From positions 62,001-126,000 of the forward strand of contig NZ_RBIQ01000011.1 in the NCBI RefSeq assembly GCF_003634105.1: a stretch of 64,000 nucleotides of DNA. The letters run 5' to 3'. Source of the stretch: Maribacter vaceletii (lineage in GTDB: Bacteria; Bacteroidota; Bacteroidia; Flavobacteriales; Flavobacteriaceae). The stretch's first letter is position 1; each line of letters opens with the position of its first letter. Positions 24,273-33,294 of the stretch are shown here, piece by piece. The notes beneath the pieces were generated by a model. That model saw only the letters and a program-made list of their open reading frames with translations. It ran no database searches and was not told the origin of the DNA. The position numbers and the translations under genes were made by a program.

Positions 24273-26980
24273 ACATCGAACAACAAACAACGAAGAACGA
24301 AGAACGAAGATACCTGAAACTTTCGGGCTTAGAACCTTTAGTTCTCTCTGAGAATACAAATTTTATAAATGTAGGAGAAAGAACCAATGTTGCAGGGTCA
24401 AAAAAATTCCTTCGATTAATAAAAGAAGAAAATTTTGAAGAAGCGCTTAGTGTAGCAAGAGAACAAGTAGATGGCGGAGCTCAGATTATTGATATTAACA
24501 TGGATGATGGACTTATAGATGGTAAGCAAGCCATGGTTAAGTTCTTAAATCTTGTTATTGCAGAACCTGATATTGCTAGGGTTCCTATTATGATAGATAG
24601 CTCTAAGTGGGAAATTATTGAGGCAGGGTTACAAGTTGTTCAAGGAAAATGTGTTGTAAATTCTATTAGTTTAAAAGAGGGTAAAGAGCAATTTATTCAT
24701 CAGGCTAAACTTATAAAAAGATATGGTGCTGCTGTAATTGTGATGGCTTTTGATGAGGTTGGGCAGGCCGATAATTATGAGCGTAGACTAGAAATTGCAA
24801 AACGTTCTTATGACGTTTTGGTAAATGAAGTAAATTTTGCTCCAGAAGATATAATTTTTGATTTAAATATTTTTCCTGTTGCTACAGGTATGGATGAGCA
24901 TAAGCTTAATGCTATAGATTTTATTGAAGCAACAAGATGGGTAAGAAACAATTTACCACATTGTAGTGTAAGTGGAGGAGTAAGTAATGTCTCGTTTAGT
25001 TTTAGAGGGAATAACCCGGTGAGAGAGGCTATGCACTCGGTGTTTTTATACCATGCAATCCAAGCTGGTATGAATATGGGAATTGTAAACCCTAGTCTTT
25101 TGGGTGTTTATGATGACATTCCTAAAGATTTATTAGAACGTGTTGAAGACGTTGTTTTAAATAGGAGAGATGATGCTACCGAAAGGTTATTAGATTTTGC
25201 AGAAACCGTAGTTGGTACAGCAAAAGAAAGTAAGATAGATTTATCTTGGAGAGAAGAGCCTTTGCAAAACCGTATTACTCGGGCTTTAGTAAAAGGAATA
25301 GATAAGTATATTGTAGAAGATGTAGAAGAGGCTCGTACAAATGCAGAAAAACCTATAGAAGTTATTGAAGGAAATTTAATGACTGGGATGAACGTTGTTG
25401 GAGATTTATTTGGTAGCGGAAAAATGTTTTTACCACAAGTAGTAAAATCTGCCAGAGTAATGAAAAAGGCAGTTGCATATTTATTACCATATATAGAAGA
25501 AGAAAAGCTAAAAAATCCACAAGTAGGAGATTCTGATAACAATGGAAAAATATTAATGGCAACTGTAAAAGGCGATGTTCATGATATTGGTAAAAATATT
25601 GTAAGTGTTGTTCTTGCTTGTAACAATTATGAGATAGTAGATTTAGGAGTAATGGTTCCGCCAGAGAAAATTATTAATGCTGCTATAGAGCACAATGTAG
25701 ATATTATAGGCCTTAGTGGATTAATTACTCCGTCTTTAGATGAGATGGTTTTTTTAGCAAAAGAAATGGAACGCCAGAATTTTAATGTTCCTTTATTAAT
25801 TGGTGGCGCAACAACAAGTAAAGCACATACAGCAGTAAAGATAGATACGCAATATAGCAATGCAGTAGTGCATGTAAATGATGCCTCTAGAGCAGTTACG
25901 GTGGTTGGCGATTTATTACAGAAAGAAACCTCTTTAGATTATAAGAAAAATATAAAGTTAGATTATGAATCTTTCCGAGATAAGTTTTTAAGCAGAACAA
26001 AGAAAAAAGAATATAAAACAATAGAAGACGCTCGTAAAAATAAATTCCAAATAGATTGGGAAACATCAAATATTGTAAAACCAAATAAATTGGGAGTACA
26101 GGTTATAAAAGATGTTTCTTTAGAAAAATTAGAACCATATATAGATTGGTCTCCGTTTTTTAGAGGATGGGAATTACATGGTAAATTTCCAGATATTCTT
26201 ATGGATGAGGTGGTTGGTAAACAAGCAAAAGAGTTGTTTGACGATGCACAACAAATGCTTAAGAAAATTTTTAAAGAGAAGCTTTTTACAGCAAAAGCTA
26301 TTTTTGGATTATTTCCTGCAAATGCAATTAGTGATGATGATATTGCTTTAGATCATAACGGGAAAGAGTACTTTTTTAGAACATTAAGACAACAATTAAA
26401 ACGTAGAGAAGGAGTAGCAGATTATGCACTTGCAGACTTTATAGCACCTAAAAGTACAGGTAAACAAGATTATATTGGTTGTTTTTGTGTAAGTACAGGT
26501 TTTGGGGTAGATGAAATTGCAGACGCTTATAGGGCAGACTTAGATGATTATAATTCTATTTTAATAAAAGCATTAGCAGACCGTTTAGCAGAGGCTTATG
26601 CAGAATATTTACATAAAGAGGTGCGTATAAATCATTGGGGATACGCAGCTAATGAATCTTTAGAAAATGAAGATTTAATAAATGAGACCTATAAAGGAAT
26701 ACGTCCTGCACCCGGGTACCCTGCATGTCCAGACCACTTAGAAAAATTAACTATTTGGGAACTTTTACAAGTAGAAGAAAAGATAGGAGTAAAGTTAACC
26801 GAAAGTTTGGCAATGTGGCCAGCATCTAGTGTTAGTGGTTACTATTTTGCTAATGAAGAAGCGCGTTATTTTGGATTAGGAAAAATAAAAGAAGATCAGG
26901 TTGCAGATTTTGCAAGCCGGAAAGGAATGCCTTTAGAAGAAGCAACTAAATGGTTGGTAACAAATATATCAGACGAGTAA
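24269..26980 (+). CDS. metH: Methionine synthase, folate-, cobalamin- and SAM-binding part (split MetH C-terminal half)
   Basis: 903 residues. Methyl-folate (pterin-binding) domain from about 30 ([30 protein letters not shown]), cobalamin cap and binding domain with the GDVHDIGKN motif in which H438 is the lower B12 ligand, [13 protein letters not shown] and the [11 protein letters not shown] loop, then the reactivation domain with SAM-binding [12 protein letters not shown] (812-823). Complements the 22897-23895 barrel. The first 15 or so residues ([10 protein letters not shown]) are encoded by a repetitive GAACAA/GAAGAACGAAG stretch at 24277-24311, unlike the rest. Translation is coupled to the preceding gene by an ATGA overlap. 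Confidence 0.95.
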   Translation: MNIEQQTTKNEERRYLKLSGLEPLVLSENTNFINVGERTNVAGSKKFLRLIKEENFEEALSVAREQVDGGAQIIDINMDDGLIDGKQAMVKFLNLVIAEPDIARVPIMIDSSKWEIIEAGLQVVQGKCVVNSISLKEGKEQFIHQAKLIKRYGAAVIVMAFDEVGQADNYERRLEIAKRSYDVLVNEVNFAPEDIIFDLNIFPVATGMDEHKLNAIDFIEATRWVRNNLPHCSVSGGVSNVSFSFRGNNPVREAMHSVFLYHAIQAGMNMGIVNPSLLGVYDDIPKDLLERVEDVVLNRRDDATERLLDFAETVVGTAKESKIDLSWREEPLQNRITRALVKGIDKYIVEDVEEARTNAEKPIEVIEGNLMTGMNVVGDLFGSGKMFLPQVVKSARVMKKAVAYLLPYIEEEKLKNPQVGDSDNNGKILMATVKGDVHDIGKNIVSVVLACNNYEIVDLGVMVPPEKIINAAIEHNVDIIGLSGLITPSLDEMVFLAKEMERQNFNVPLLIGGATTSKAHTAVKIDTQYSNAVVHVNDASRAVTVVGDLLQKETSLDYKKNIKLDYESFRDKFLSRTKKKEYKTIEDARKNKFQIDWETSNIVKPNKLGVQVIKDVSLEKLEPYIDWSPFFRGWELHGKFPDILMDEVVGKQAKELFDDAQQMLKKIFKEKLFTAKAIFGLFPANAISDDDIALDHNGKEYFFRTLRQQLKRREGVADYALADFIAPKSTGKQDYIGCFCVSTGFGVDEIADAYRADLDDYNSILIKALADRLAEAYAEYLHKEVRINHWGYAANESLENEDLINETYKGIRPAPGYPACPDHLEKLTIWELLQVEEKIGVKLTESLAMWPASSVSGYYFANEEARYFGLGKIKEDQVADFASRKGMPLEEATKWLVTNISDE

Positions 26981-26981
26981 T

Positions 26982-27221
26982 ATGAAAAAATTTATAGAAG
27001 TTTCTTTAGGTAGTTATAGTATTAGTCATGGATATGATACTAATAATAAAGAGATAACTGAAAATTTTAAAGTAGAAGGTTTTTTTAAGAAAATCGTAGC
27101 ACTAGAACGTATAAAATCGGTTAGTGAAAAATACATTTTGACAGATTATTTGGATGGAAGATGGATATATTGGGAGTATAAAGAGACGTATAATGATGTA
27201 AAATTAATGTTGGGTTTGTAA
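26982..27221 (+). CDS. Small hypothetical protein
   Basis: 79-residue protein, two bases after the metH stop, on the same strand as metF. Not recognised. Mixed alpha/beta composition with many aromatic residues near the C-terminus (YLDGRWIYWEYKETYNDVK), no signal peptide and no membrane segment. Its tight spacing suggests co-transcription with metH. The reading frame has ordinary codon usage for the region, so it is probably real. Confidence 0.6.
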   Translation: MKKFIEVSLGSYSISHGYDTNNKEITENFKVEGFFKKIVALERIKSVSEKYILTDYLDGRWIYWEYKETYNDVKLMLGL

Positions 27222-27241
27222 CTATTTTTATTTTGTAAATT

Positions 27242-27718
27242 ATGGAGATAGAAAATTATTGTTCTACCATTAATGAAGTTTTTAATGGAGAACCTTGGTT
27301 TGGAAATTCATTAGTTGGATCTTTACAAAACATTCCACTTAAAAATTGGAATGTAAAACCTAAAAACACTTCTAACTCTATTGCAAGTATAGTTTGTCAT
27401 GTAATAGATTGGAAGTATTTTGTAATTGAAAAATTAAAAGGAAATACTTCTTTTGATATAGAGCTAAATACTAAAGCAGACTGGAGAGAAAATGTAGTAG
27501 TATCTTCGGAAGAGGAAAGAGATAAAATAGTATTAGAATTAAAAGTGTCACAAGAGGAGCTTATCAAATTAGTAAAAGAAAAAAAGGAAACTTGGTTACG
27601 TGAAAAAACAGTGGGTAAACAATATATAAATGATTTTATGTTGCATGGTGTCTTACAGCATGATGTATACCACTTAGGACAAATCAACTTAATCAATAGC
27701 CAATTAAATAGCCTTTAA
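27242..27718 (+). CDS. DinB-like metal-binding protein
   Basis: 158-residue four-helix protein of the DinB/YfiT type. The three metal-ligand histidines can be assigned to IVCHVIDW (about 51-58) and LQHDVYHLGQINLI (about 140-153), the usual HxxxH pair near the C-terminus. DinB-like proteins include thiol-dependent transferases (for example bacillithiol- or mycothiol-dependent S-transferases) but also many of unknown activity. Placed between the metH part and metF, so a sulfur or one-carbon link is possible, but only by position. Confidence 0.8.
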   Translation: MEIENYCSTINEVFNGEPWFGNSLVGSLQNIPLKNWNVKPKNTSNSIASIVCHVIDWKYFVIEKLKGNTSFDIELNTKADWRENVVVSSEEERDKIVLELKVSQEELIKLVKEKKETWLREKTVGKQYINDFMLHGVLQHDVYHLGQINLINSQLNSL

Positions 27719-27740
27719 GAAAGGAAATAAGTTTAGAGTA

Positions 27741-28694
27741 ATGAAAGTAACAGATCACATTAAAAAAGCGAACGGAGAAACATTATTTTCTTTTGAAATA
27801 GTGCCTCCTGTTAAAGGGAAAAATATTCAGCAATTATATGATAATATAGACCCCTTAATGGAGTTTAATCCTCCTTTTATTGATGTTACAACCTCTAGAG
27901 AAGAATATGTTTATATTAAAAAATCAGGTCTTTTAGATAAACAAATAACTCGTATGCGACCAGGAACAGTTGGTATTTGTGCTTCTTTAAAACATAAATA
28001 TAATGTAGATACTGTACCACATGTGCTTTGTGGAGGTTTTACAAAAGAAGAAACAGAATACATGTTGGTAGACTGCCAGTATTTAGGAATAGATAATATT
28101 ATGGCTTTGCGTGGCGATGCTATGCGAGAAGAACAATATTTTACACCAACAAAAGGCGGACACCCTTACGCAGCAAGTTTAGTCTCTCAAATTCAGAATT
28201 TAAATACAGGAAAGTATTTGCATGACGATACTCCTATGGAGAATAATGCTAATTTTTGTATTGGAGTAGCAGGATATCCTGAAAAACACTTAGAAGCACC
28301 TTCGTTACAATCGGATTTAAAACGATTAAAAGAAAAGGTAGATGCTGGGGCAGATTACGTGGTTACGCAAATGTTTTTTGATAATCAAAAATATTTTCAG
28401 TTTGTAGAGGCTGCAAAAGAAATAGGAATTAATGTACCTATTATTCCAGGAATAAAGCCAATTGCTGTAAAAAGGCATTTACAATTGTTACCACAAGTAT
28501 TTAAAATAGATTTACCGCAAGATTTAATTGATGCTGTAGATGGTTGTGAAAATAATAAAGCGGTAAGGCAAGTAGGTATAGAATGGGCAATACAACAGTC
28601 TAAAGAATTAAAAGAAGCAGGGGTGCCGGTATTACATTATTATTCTATGGGAAAATCTGATAACGTATATTCTATAGCTAAAACATTATTTTAG
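27741..28694 (+). CDS. metF: Methylenetetrahydrofolate reductase (MetF)
   Basis: FAD enzyme that reduces 5,10-methylene- to 5-methyl-tetrahydrofolate, the methyl donor for the upstream MetH. 317 residues; FSFEIVPPVKG near the start, DVTTS (about 49-53), ALRGDAM (the MxLRGD-type folate motif near 128), DAGADYVVTQMFFDN (about 208-222) and IPGIKPI (about 235-241). Final gene of the methionine synthesis group. Confidence 0.95.
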   Translation: MKVTDHIKKANGETLFSFEIVPPVKGKNIQQLYDNIDPLMEFNPPFIDVTTSREEYVYIKKSGLLDKQITRMRPGTVGICASLKHKYNVDTVPHVLCGGFTKEETEYMLVDCQYLGIDNIMALRGDAMREEQYFTPTKGGHPYAASLVSQIQNLNTGKYLHDDTPMENNANFCIGVAGYPEKHLEAPSLQSDLKRLKEKVDAGADYVVTQMFFDNQKYFQFVEAAKEIGINVPIIPGIKPIAVKRHLQLLPQVFKIDLPQDLIDAVDGCENNKAVRQVGIEWAIQQSKELKEAGVPVLHYYSMGKSDNVYSIAKTLF

Positions 28695-28744
28695 AGAATA
28701 TTTTTTTGTTAAAAATAAAAGAATTAAGACTAGTCTATAATCCC

Positions 28745-28752
28745 TATTTTTG
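28745..28752 (+). promoter_or_regulatory. -7 promoter element of the PagL-like gene
   Basis: TATTTTTG is an exact TAnnTTTG. It ends six bases before the ATG at 28759, so the message would be leaderless or nearly so. No -33 TTG at standard distance. Confidence 0.5.
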
Positions 28753-28758
28753 TGGTTT

Positions 28759-29859
28759 ATGAGACTAGTTTTTTTTATAGCCCTATTTTTTTCATTTTCT
28801 TTTTGTTTTTCACAAGAAGCTATAGTTGCAAAAAAGTATACCATTGATGCTAATCAATTTTATGGTTCTGTCTTAAAACATAATCCAAGTATATCGCACT
28901 TAATTAAAGAGCACCCTGGTGGTGTTATTTTGAGCTTAAATAAAAAAACTTTTGGGCAAGAAGAGTGGGAGCAGGCTTATAATTATCCAGATTTGGGGTA
29001 TTCTTTCATATATCAAAATATGAATAATAGTACACTTGGGGAACATTATGGTGTTTTTCTTCATTATAATTTTTATTACTTAAAAAGAAACTTGCAATTA
29101 AGGTTTGGGCAGGGGGTATCTTACAATACAAACCCTTACGATAAGGAAACTAATTTTAGGAATAATGCCTATGGAACCTCCATTATGGCATCGGTTTATT
29201 TTATGCTTAATTACCATAAAGAAAATATTTATAAAGGCTTAGGGTTTAAAGCAGGGCTTTCTTTAATTCATTACTCTAACGGAAGTTTTAAATCGCCAAA
29301 TACATCTACCAATACATTGGCTTTTAATGCAGGGCTTGTGTATGATTTAGATGGCGGAAAAGAGATAGCTTTTAAAGTAACCGCAGAGAAAGAAAATTTT
29401 AAAGAACCTGTAAAGTATAATTTAGCTTTACGAGGCGGAATTAATAGTAGTGATGTGGAGGGTATGGGGCAATATCCTTTTTATATTATATCTGCATACG
29501 CAGATAAGCGTATAGGAAGAAAAAGTGCCTTTCATGTAGGAACCGATGTTTTCTTTTCTAGGTTTTTAAAAGAGTTAATACGTTTTAGGAGTATATCTTT
29601 TCCAGAGGATACTATTTCTGCGGATACAGACTATAAAAGAATTGGTGTATTTGTAGGACATGAATTATTTATAAATAAACTGTCCATAACTACGCAATTA
29701 GGGTACTATGTGTATTATCCTTTTGATTTTGAAGGTAGAATATATAATAGGCTAGGATTAAAAAGATATGTAGGAGACAAGGTCTTTGCGGTAGTGTCTT
29801 TAAAATCTCATGCAGCAAATGCCGAAGCTATTGAGTTTGGAGTAGGAATTCGGTTTTAA
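28759..29859 (+). CDS. Acyloxyacyl hydrolase / PagL-like outer membrane protein
   Basis: 366-residue outer membrane beta-barrel precursor. Signal peptide MRLVFFIALFFSFSFCFSQ is cleaved before EAIV; the rest alternates amphipathic strands and ends with F (GVGIRF). The HYSNGS segment at 171-176 corresponds to the His-Ser pair of the lipid A 3-O-deacylase PagL, which hydrolyses the 3-position acyl chain of lipid A. Longer than Pseudomonas PagL (about 170), as is usual for the Bacteroidota acyloxyacyl hydrolase group. The ATG at 28759 is chosen over TTG 28750 because the signal peptide starts there. Enzymatic activity is inferred only from this motif. Confidence 0.72.
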   Translation: MRLVFFIALFFSFSFCFSQEAIVAKKYTIDANQFYGSVLKHNPSISHLIKEHPGGVILSLNKKTFGQEEWEQAYNYPDLGYSFIYQNMNNSTLGEHYGVFLHYNFYYLKRNLQLRFGQGVSYNTNPYDKETNFRNNAYGTSIMASVYFMLNYHKENIYKGLGFKAGLSLIHYSNGSFKSPNTSTNTLAFNAGLVYDLDGGKEIAFKVTAEKENFKEPVKYNLALRGGINSSDVEGMGQYPFYIISAYADKRIGRKSAFHVGTDVFFSRFLKELIRFRSISFPEDTISADTDYKRIGVFVGHELFINKLSITTQLGYYVYYPFDFEGRIYNRLGLKRYVGDKVFAVVSLKSHAANAEAIEFGVGIRF

Positions 29860-29868
29860 AATAGACAA

Positions 29869-30627
29869 GTGAAAAAAATAAAGCACATATATTTTTTAGT
29901 AGTACTACTAAACTTTGCATGTAGTAGTACCAATGCTCCAGATTGTTTTCAGGCAGCTGGAGATTTATCTATAGAAGAAATAACTGTACCTGTCTTTAAT
30001 AAAATTACAGTTTTTGAAAATATAGAATTAATATTAAAAGAAGGAGAGCAAAAAGTAGCGATAGAAACTGGGGAGTTTTTAAGAGAGGAAGTAACTGCAG
30101 TTGTTAAAGACAACAGATTAATTTTAAGAGACGAGAATAATTGCAATTTTGTAAGAGATTATGGGGTAACAAAAATCTATGTAACAGCACCTAATATTAC
30201 AGAAATACGAAGCAGTACCAGTTGGCCTGTTCGCAGCGATGGTGTGTTGTCTTATGGTGGTTTAACATTATTATCTGAAAGTTATGGGGAGCCAGAAGCA
30301 GAAACAACAGATGGAGAATTTAATTTGATGTTAAATTCCAATACTATTTCTATAGTAGTAAATGGTAATTCATATTTTAAACTTTCTGGAACAACAAATA
30401 ATTTAAATGTGGTTATAGCAGCAGGGGATTCTAGGATAGAAACAGAAAGTCTTATTAGTAACAATGTAACATTTAACCATAGAGGGTCTAATGATTTACT
30501 TATATCTCCCCAAGAAACTTTAAATGGAGTTTTGCGGGGGCCGGGAGATGTTAGGAGTTTTAAAAAACCACCTATAGTTTCTGTAGAAACTTTATATACA
30601 GGGCAATTAATTTTTGAGGTCAATTAA
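29869..30627 (+). CDS. GIN-domain (DUF2807) lipoprotein
   Basis: 252 residues from a GTG start, 9 bases after the PagL-like gene. Lipoprotein signal MKKIKHIYFLVVLLNFAC with lipidated C18. The rest is a right-handed beta-helix type head GIN domain: VPVFNKITVFENIELILKEGEQKVAIETGE is the standard opening (about 40-69), followed by periodic short strands (NTISIVVNGNSYFKLSGTTNNLNVVIAAGDS). Surface or periplasmic adhesive/scaffold roles are assumed for the family, none shown. Likely co-transcribed with its neighbour. Confidence 0.85.
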   Translation: MKKIKHIYFLVVLLNFACSSTNAPDCFQAAGDLSIEEITVPVFNKITVFENIELILKEGEQKVAIETGEFLREEVTAVVKDNRLILRDENNCNFVRDYGVTKIYVTAPNITEIRSSTSWPVRSDGVLSYGGLTLLSESYGEPEAETTDGEFNLMLNSNTISIVVNGNSYFKLSGTTNNLNVVIAAGDSRIETESLISNNVTFNHRGSNDLLISPQETLNGVLRGPGDVRSFKKPPIVSVETLYTGQLIFEVN

Positions 30628-30637
30628 TTAATGTACC

Positions 30638-31705
30638 ATGAAAAATCCTATTATTCGATATTTAAAAAAAGTATTTTTGTCAGAGAATGTGATAGGAGAT
30701 AATACTTCCTTGCAAGGGTTAGTAAAGGCAGATGTTCTTTTGCAAAATTTAATTGAAGAGAAAAAGATACCAGGCCTGGCAATAACCGTTTTAGAAAAAG
30801 GAAACACTATTTTTCAAAAAGGATATGGTTATGCAAATATTGAAGAGAAAAAACAGATAAATCCAGTAAAAACGCAGTTTAGAATTGCAAGCGTATCTAA
30901 ACCCATTGCAGCAACGGCTTTAGCACATATGGTTGCTGACGGATTAATAAATTTAGATGCTTCTTTTTATGATTATGTGCCATATTATCCTAAAAAAGAA
31001 TGGGATTTTACCATCCGTCAACTAGCAAGCCATACCGCAGGAATAAGAAGTTATGAGGGAATGGAGTATGCCTTAAATAAGCCCTATACTATAAAGGAGA
31101 GTATAGCTATTTTCAAGGATGATGTTTTGTTATTTAAACCAGGAACAGATTATTTATATAATAGCTATGATTGGGTTTTAGTCTCTCTTGCAATGCAAGA
31201 AGCTAGCGGAATACCATTTGAAGAGTATGTAAAAGAGAAGGTTTTAAAGCCTTTGAATATGAAAAAGACGGTTGCAGAAATTCAGGAACACGTATATCCA
31301 AATGCCACTTCTTTTTATGTAAAAAACAGAGGGGGTTTTAGAGAGGCTATTCCGGTAAATAATTTCTATAAGTTAGCCGGGGGAGGGTTCCTCTCTACCA
31401 CAGTAGATATAGCAAATTTTGGAAAAGCATTTTTAGAGAATAAAATTCTTTGCAAAGAGACTATAAGTCAATTTTTAACTTCAGCAAGTATAAAGGGCAA
31501 ATTAACGTATTATGGACTAGGTTGGCAGGTTAGCCAAGATAGTAAGGATAGAGATTATTTTGGGCATATAGGTAATGGTGTAGGGGGGTATTCTAACTTT
31601 TATGTGTACCCTAAAGAACAACTAGTGTTTTCTATTTTAACAAATGGTACCAATCCTAAAATACAAGATGTTTTAGATGAGGTTATTTCTTCCATTATAG
31701 GTTAA
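30638..31705 (+). CDS. Serine hydrolase, class C beta-lactamase family
   Basis: 355 residues. S85-V-S-K88 (ASVSKPIAAT) is the catalytic SxxK; LYNSYDW (about 169-175) provides the Tyr of the YxN motif; and HIGNGVGGYSN (about 309-319) stands in for the third box, as in penicillin-binding-protein-related esterases. There is no obvious signal peptide, only a short basic N-terminus, so location is uncertain. True beta-lactam hydrolysis is unlikely from sequence alone; D-aminopeptidase or esterase activity is as likely. 10 bases after the GIN lipoprotein gene. Confidence 0.85.
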   Translation: MKNPIIRYLKKVFLSENVIGDNTSLQGLVKADVLLQNLIEEKKIPGLAITVLEKGNTIFQKGYGYANIEEKKQINPVKTQFRIASVSKPIAATALAHMVADGLINLDASFYDYVPYYPKKEWDFTIRQLASHTAGIRSYEGMEYALNKPYTIKESIAIFKDDVLLFKPGTDYLYNSYDWVLVSLAMQEASGIPFEEYVKEKVLKPLNMKKTVAEIQEHVYPNATSFYVKNRGGFREAIPVNNFYKLAGGGFLSTTVDIANFGKAFLENKILCKETISQFLTSASIKGKLTYYGLGWQVSQDSKDRDYFGHIGNGVGGYSNFYVYPKEQLVFSILTNGTNPKIQDVLDEVISSIIG

Positions 31706-31805
31706 ACATAATATTCCTTTTTTTTAGGTTGTAAGTTGTTACAATAAAGTAAGAAGGTTCTTCGTTTCTGCTAAGGAATCAACCATAAAACCAAAAATTA
31801 AAATT

Positions 31806-32924
31806 ATGAAAAAAGTAAACGTATTCTTAATGGGCTGTTTAGCAGTTGCGGCATTATCATGTTCTAAAGATGATGAAAAGAAATTAGATGAGAACTCAGA
31901 TCCAGACGGGGTTAACAAACAAGAAGAAGTTTTACTAGATGTTAACGCGGTAAGTAGTGGCGTAACTATAGAAGGAGCTACTAAGGTTCAAGGAAGCCCA
32001 GTACCTAGCGGAGATATAGAATTTAGTTTAGATTATGAAAAGCAAACTGCTTTTCAAACCAATGGCTTTAACATAGAATTTAAGGCTCCAGCGGGTTTTG
32101 CAGGTGCGTATGTGCAATTGAAAGATGAAAACGGAATGGCCGATTCTTATTTTGATATTCCTGTAGGAGCTACTTCTGGAGTATATAATAAAGCTGCAAA
32201 AACTTTTGAAAGAGGACTTTTTGCAAATAAAAAATCGGCTAAAAGTAATTTAGCAGGAAAAGGTGAAGACACTTCTATAGATGTAAACTTTGAAGCAGAA
32301 GTTACAGCAGGTACTTTTTGTTATCTAATTTGTGTGTATGATGGTCAAGGAAATATTAGTGAACCAGAAGAGGTTTGTGTAACTGTAGAGTCTTGGGGTG
32401 GTAATACTAACCTTGTTGCAGACTGGGATTTTACAAAAGAGATAGATAATGGAGAAACAATAAATAAAGGAGATGAGTATTGTGATGAAGATAGTTATAC
32501 AACTACTTTAGATTGCGCAAGTGGAGAAGCTAAAGAGATTACAATAGAATATTGTTATACTACAGATAGTTTACTAATGACTTTTAATAGTGATGGTACT
32601 TACGAGTATACTTATAACGATACTGATAGAGATTTTGATTGGGACGCTTCAGAGGAATCTTGTGAAGCAGTTTATGAGGATGAGGAAGAAATATATACCT
32701 CTAAAGGTAATTGGGCGTATAATGAAGAGGAAAGTAAATTAACCTTAGTAGAGTTTGAATACACTGAAACGTATAATGGCGAAACTGAAACGGGAGTAGA
32801 AGAAGAAGGTTATTTAGCTTTTGACGGAGAAATAACTCTTACTGCAGATAAATTAGTTATTATAGAAAAAGATACATACGAAGGAGAAGAAGAAGTGTAC
32901 GAGTATCATTTCAATAAAAAATAA
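31806..32924 (+). CDS. Acidic lipoprotein with lipocalin-like C-terminal domain
   Basis: 372 residues. Signal MKKVNVFLMGCLAVAALSC with lipidated C19, then an acidic linker. Residues about 45-195 form a beta-sandwich-like domain with a regular strand pattern (VNFEAEVTAGTFCYLICVYDGQGNISEPEEVCVTVESW). From about 202 a lipocalin-like segment begins (LVADWDFTKE), with paired cysteines (EYCDEDSYTTTLDC, IEYCYTT, ESCEAVY) that may form disulfides. Very rich in Asp/Glu. No function can be given. Architecture resembles the lipoprotein at 6533-7555. Confidence 0.72.
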   Translation: MKKVNVFLMGCLAVAALSCSKDDEKKLDENSDPDGVNKQEEVLLDVNAVSSGVTIEGATKVQGSPVPSGDIEFSLDYEKQTAFQTNGFNIEFKAPAGFAGAYVQLKDENGMADSYFDIPVGATSGVYNKAAKTFERGLFANKKSAKSNLAGKGEDTSIDVNFEAEVTAGTFCYLICVYDGQGNISEPEEVCVTVESWGGNTNLVADWDFTKEIDNGETINKGDEYCDEDSYTTTLDCASGEAKEITIEYCYTTDSLLMTFNSDGTYEYTYNDTDRDFDWDASEESCEAVYEDEEEIYTSKGNWAYNEEESKLTLVEFEYTETYNGETETGVEEEGYLAFDGEITLTADKLVIIEKDTYEGEEEVYEYHFNKK

Positions 32925-32946
32925 GATAAAAACATATCTTTACTTT

Positions 32947-32977
32947 AAAAGCTCTCCAAACGGAGGGCTTTTATTAT
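32947..32977 (+). terminator. Terminator after the acidic lipoprotein gene
   Basis: AAAAGCTCTCC and GGAGGGCTTTT pair with one mismatch around AAAC, followed by TTATTATTTT. Confidence 0.8.
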
Positions 32978-33117
32978 TTTAATAATTCGCAACAATATTT
33001 GATAAATATAAAATTATTGTTATTTATTGTTGTATAAATTTAAAAATAAGTAAAAATAGAGATTAAAGCTTTTGTTTTTGAATATAATGATTACATTAGC
33101 CAAAGTTTTACAAGAAA
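32978..33117 (+). other. AT-rich region upstream of the Phe/Tyr leader; promoter not identified
   Basis: Part of the 389-base stretch between the lipoprotein gene and pheA. The promoter of the aromatic operon should lie here, but no exact TAnnTTTG with a well-spaced TTG was found. The nearest is TAAATTTA at 33035-33042, 7 of 8, with a poorly spaced TTG. The rest of the stretch holds the leader ORF, the attenuator and one diverged repeat. Confidence 0.5.
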
Positions 33118-33189
33118 ATGACAAATAAATATTTCTTTAACAGTTTTACATTCTATTTCTTTTTTAAAAGAAGTACGGGACTGTTCTAG
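33118..33189 (+). CDS. Phe/Tyr-rich leader peptide of the aromatic amino acid operon
   Basis: 23-codon ORF, ATG to TAG, upstream of pheA. Eight residues are Phe (positions 6, 7, 10, 12, 14, 15, 16, 23) and two are Tyr (5, 13), with the run FTFYFFF at 10-16. This resembles the enterobacterial PheL leader in design, not in sequence. The start lies in an A-rich context (CAAGAAAATG) as for other genes here. It is followed by an intrinsic terminator and then prephenate dehydratase. By analogy to classical attenuators, ribosome pausing at Phe/Tyr codons would sense charged tRNA levels. It is too short to appear as an ordinary gene. Confidence 0.82.
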   Translation: MTNKYFFNSFTFYFFFKRSTGLF

Positions 33190-33245
33190 CATATTTTAAA
33201 ACATATATAGAGTAAAGTTCCGATACATATCGGAACTTTTTTTTT
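33139..33245 (+). promoter_or_regulatory. Transcription attenuator (1:2, 2:3, 3:4 structures) controlling pheA
   Basis: Four segments can pair alternately. Segment 1 AACAGTTTT (33139-33147) pairs with segment 2 GGGACTGTT (33177-33185), six Watson-Crick pairs plus three G-U. Segment 2 CGGGACT (33176-33182) pairs with segment 3 AGTTCCG (33216-33222), including one G-U: an antiterminator. Segment 3 AAAGTTCCGAT (33214-33224) pairs perfectly with segment 4 ATCGGAACTTT (33229-33239), then T-run to 33245: a terminator. Segment 2 spans the end of the leader ORF, and segment 1 lies within it just before the Phe cluster, as attenuation requires. Confidence 0.8.
33214..33245 (+). terminator. Attenuator terminator before pheA
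   Basis: Eleven-base perfect stem with a four-base loop, followed by at least six T. Lies 25 bases after the leader stop codon and 68 bases before pheA. Confidence 0.9.
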
Positions 33246-33275
33246 GATTAAAGTTCAAAGAATTAGCTTTAATAA

Positions 33276-33294
33276 AGCTGAGCGAAGTTGAAGG
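33276..33294 (+). repeat. Diverged copy of the GGCTGAGCG repeat
   Basis: AGCTGAGCGAAGTTGAAGG matches the 20-base repeat family of 4753-5299 with several changes; lies in the pheA leader after the terminator. Confidence 0.6.

Noticed and set aside
33020-33117. A definite promoter for the pheA attenuator transcript
   Set aside because: Only one-mismatch candidates (such as TAAATTTA at 33035-33042) with poor -33 spacing; not called as a promoter.
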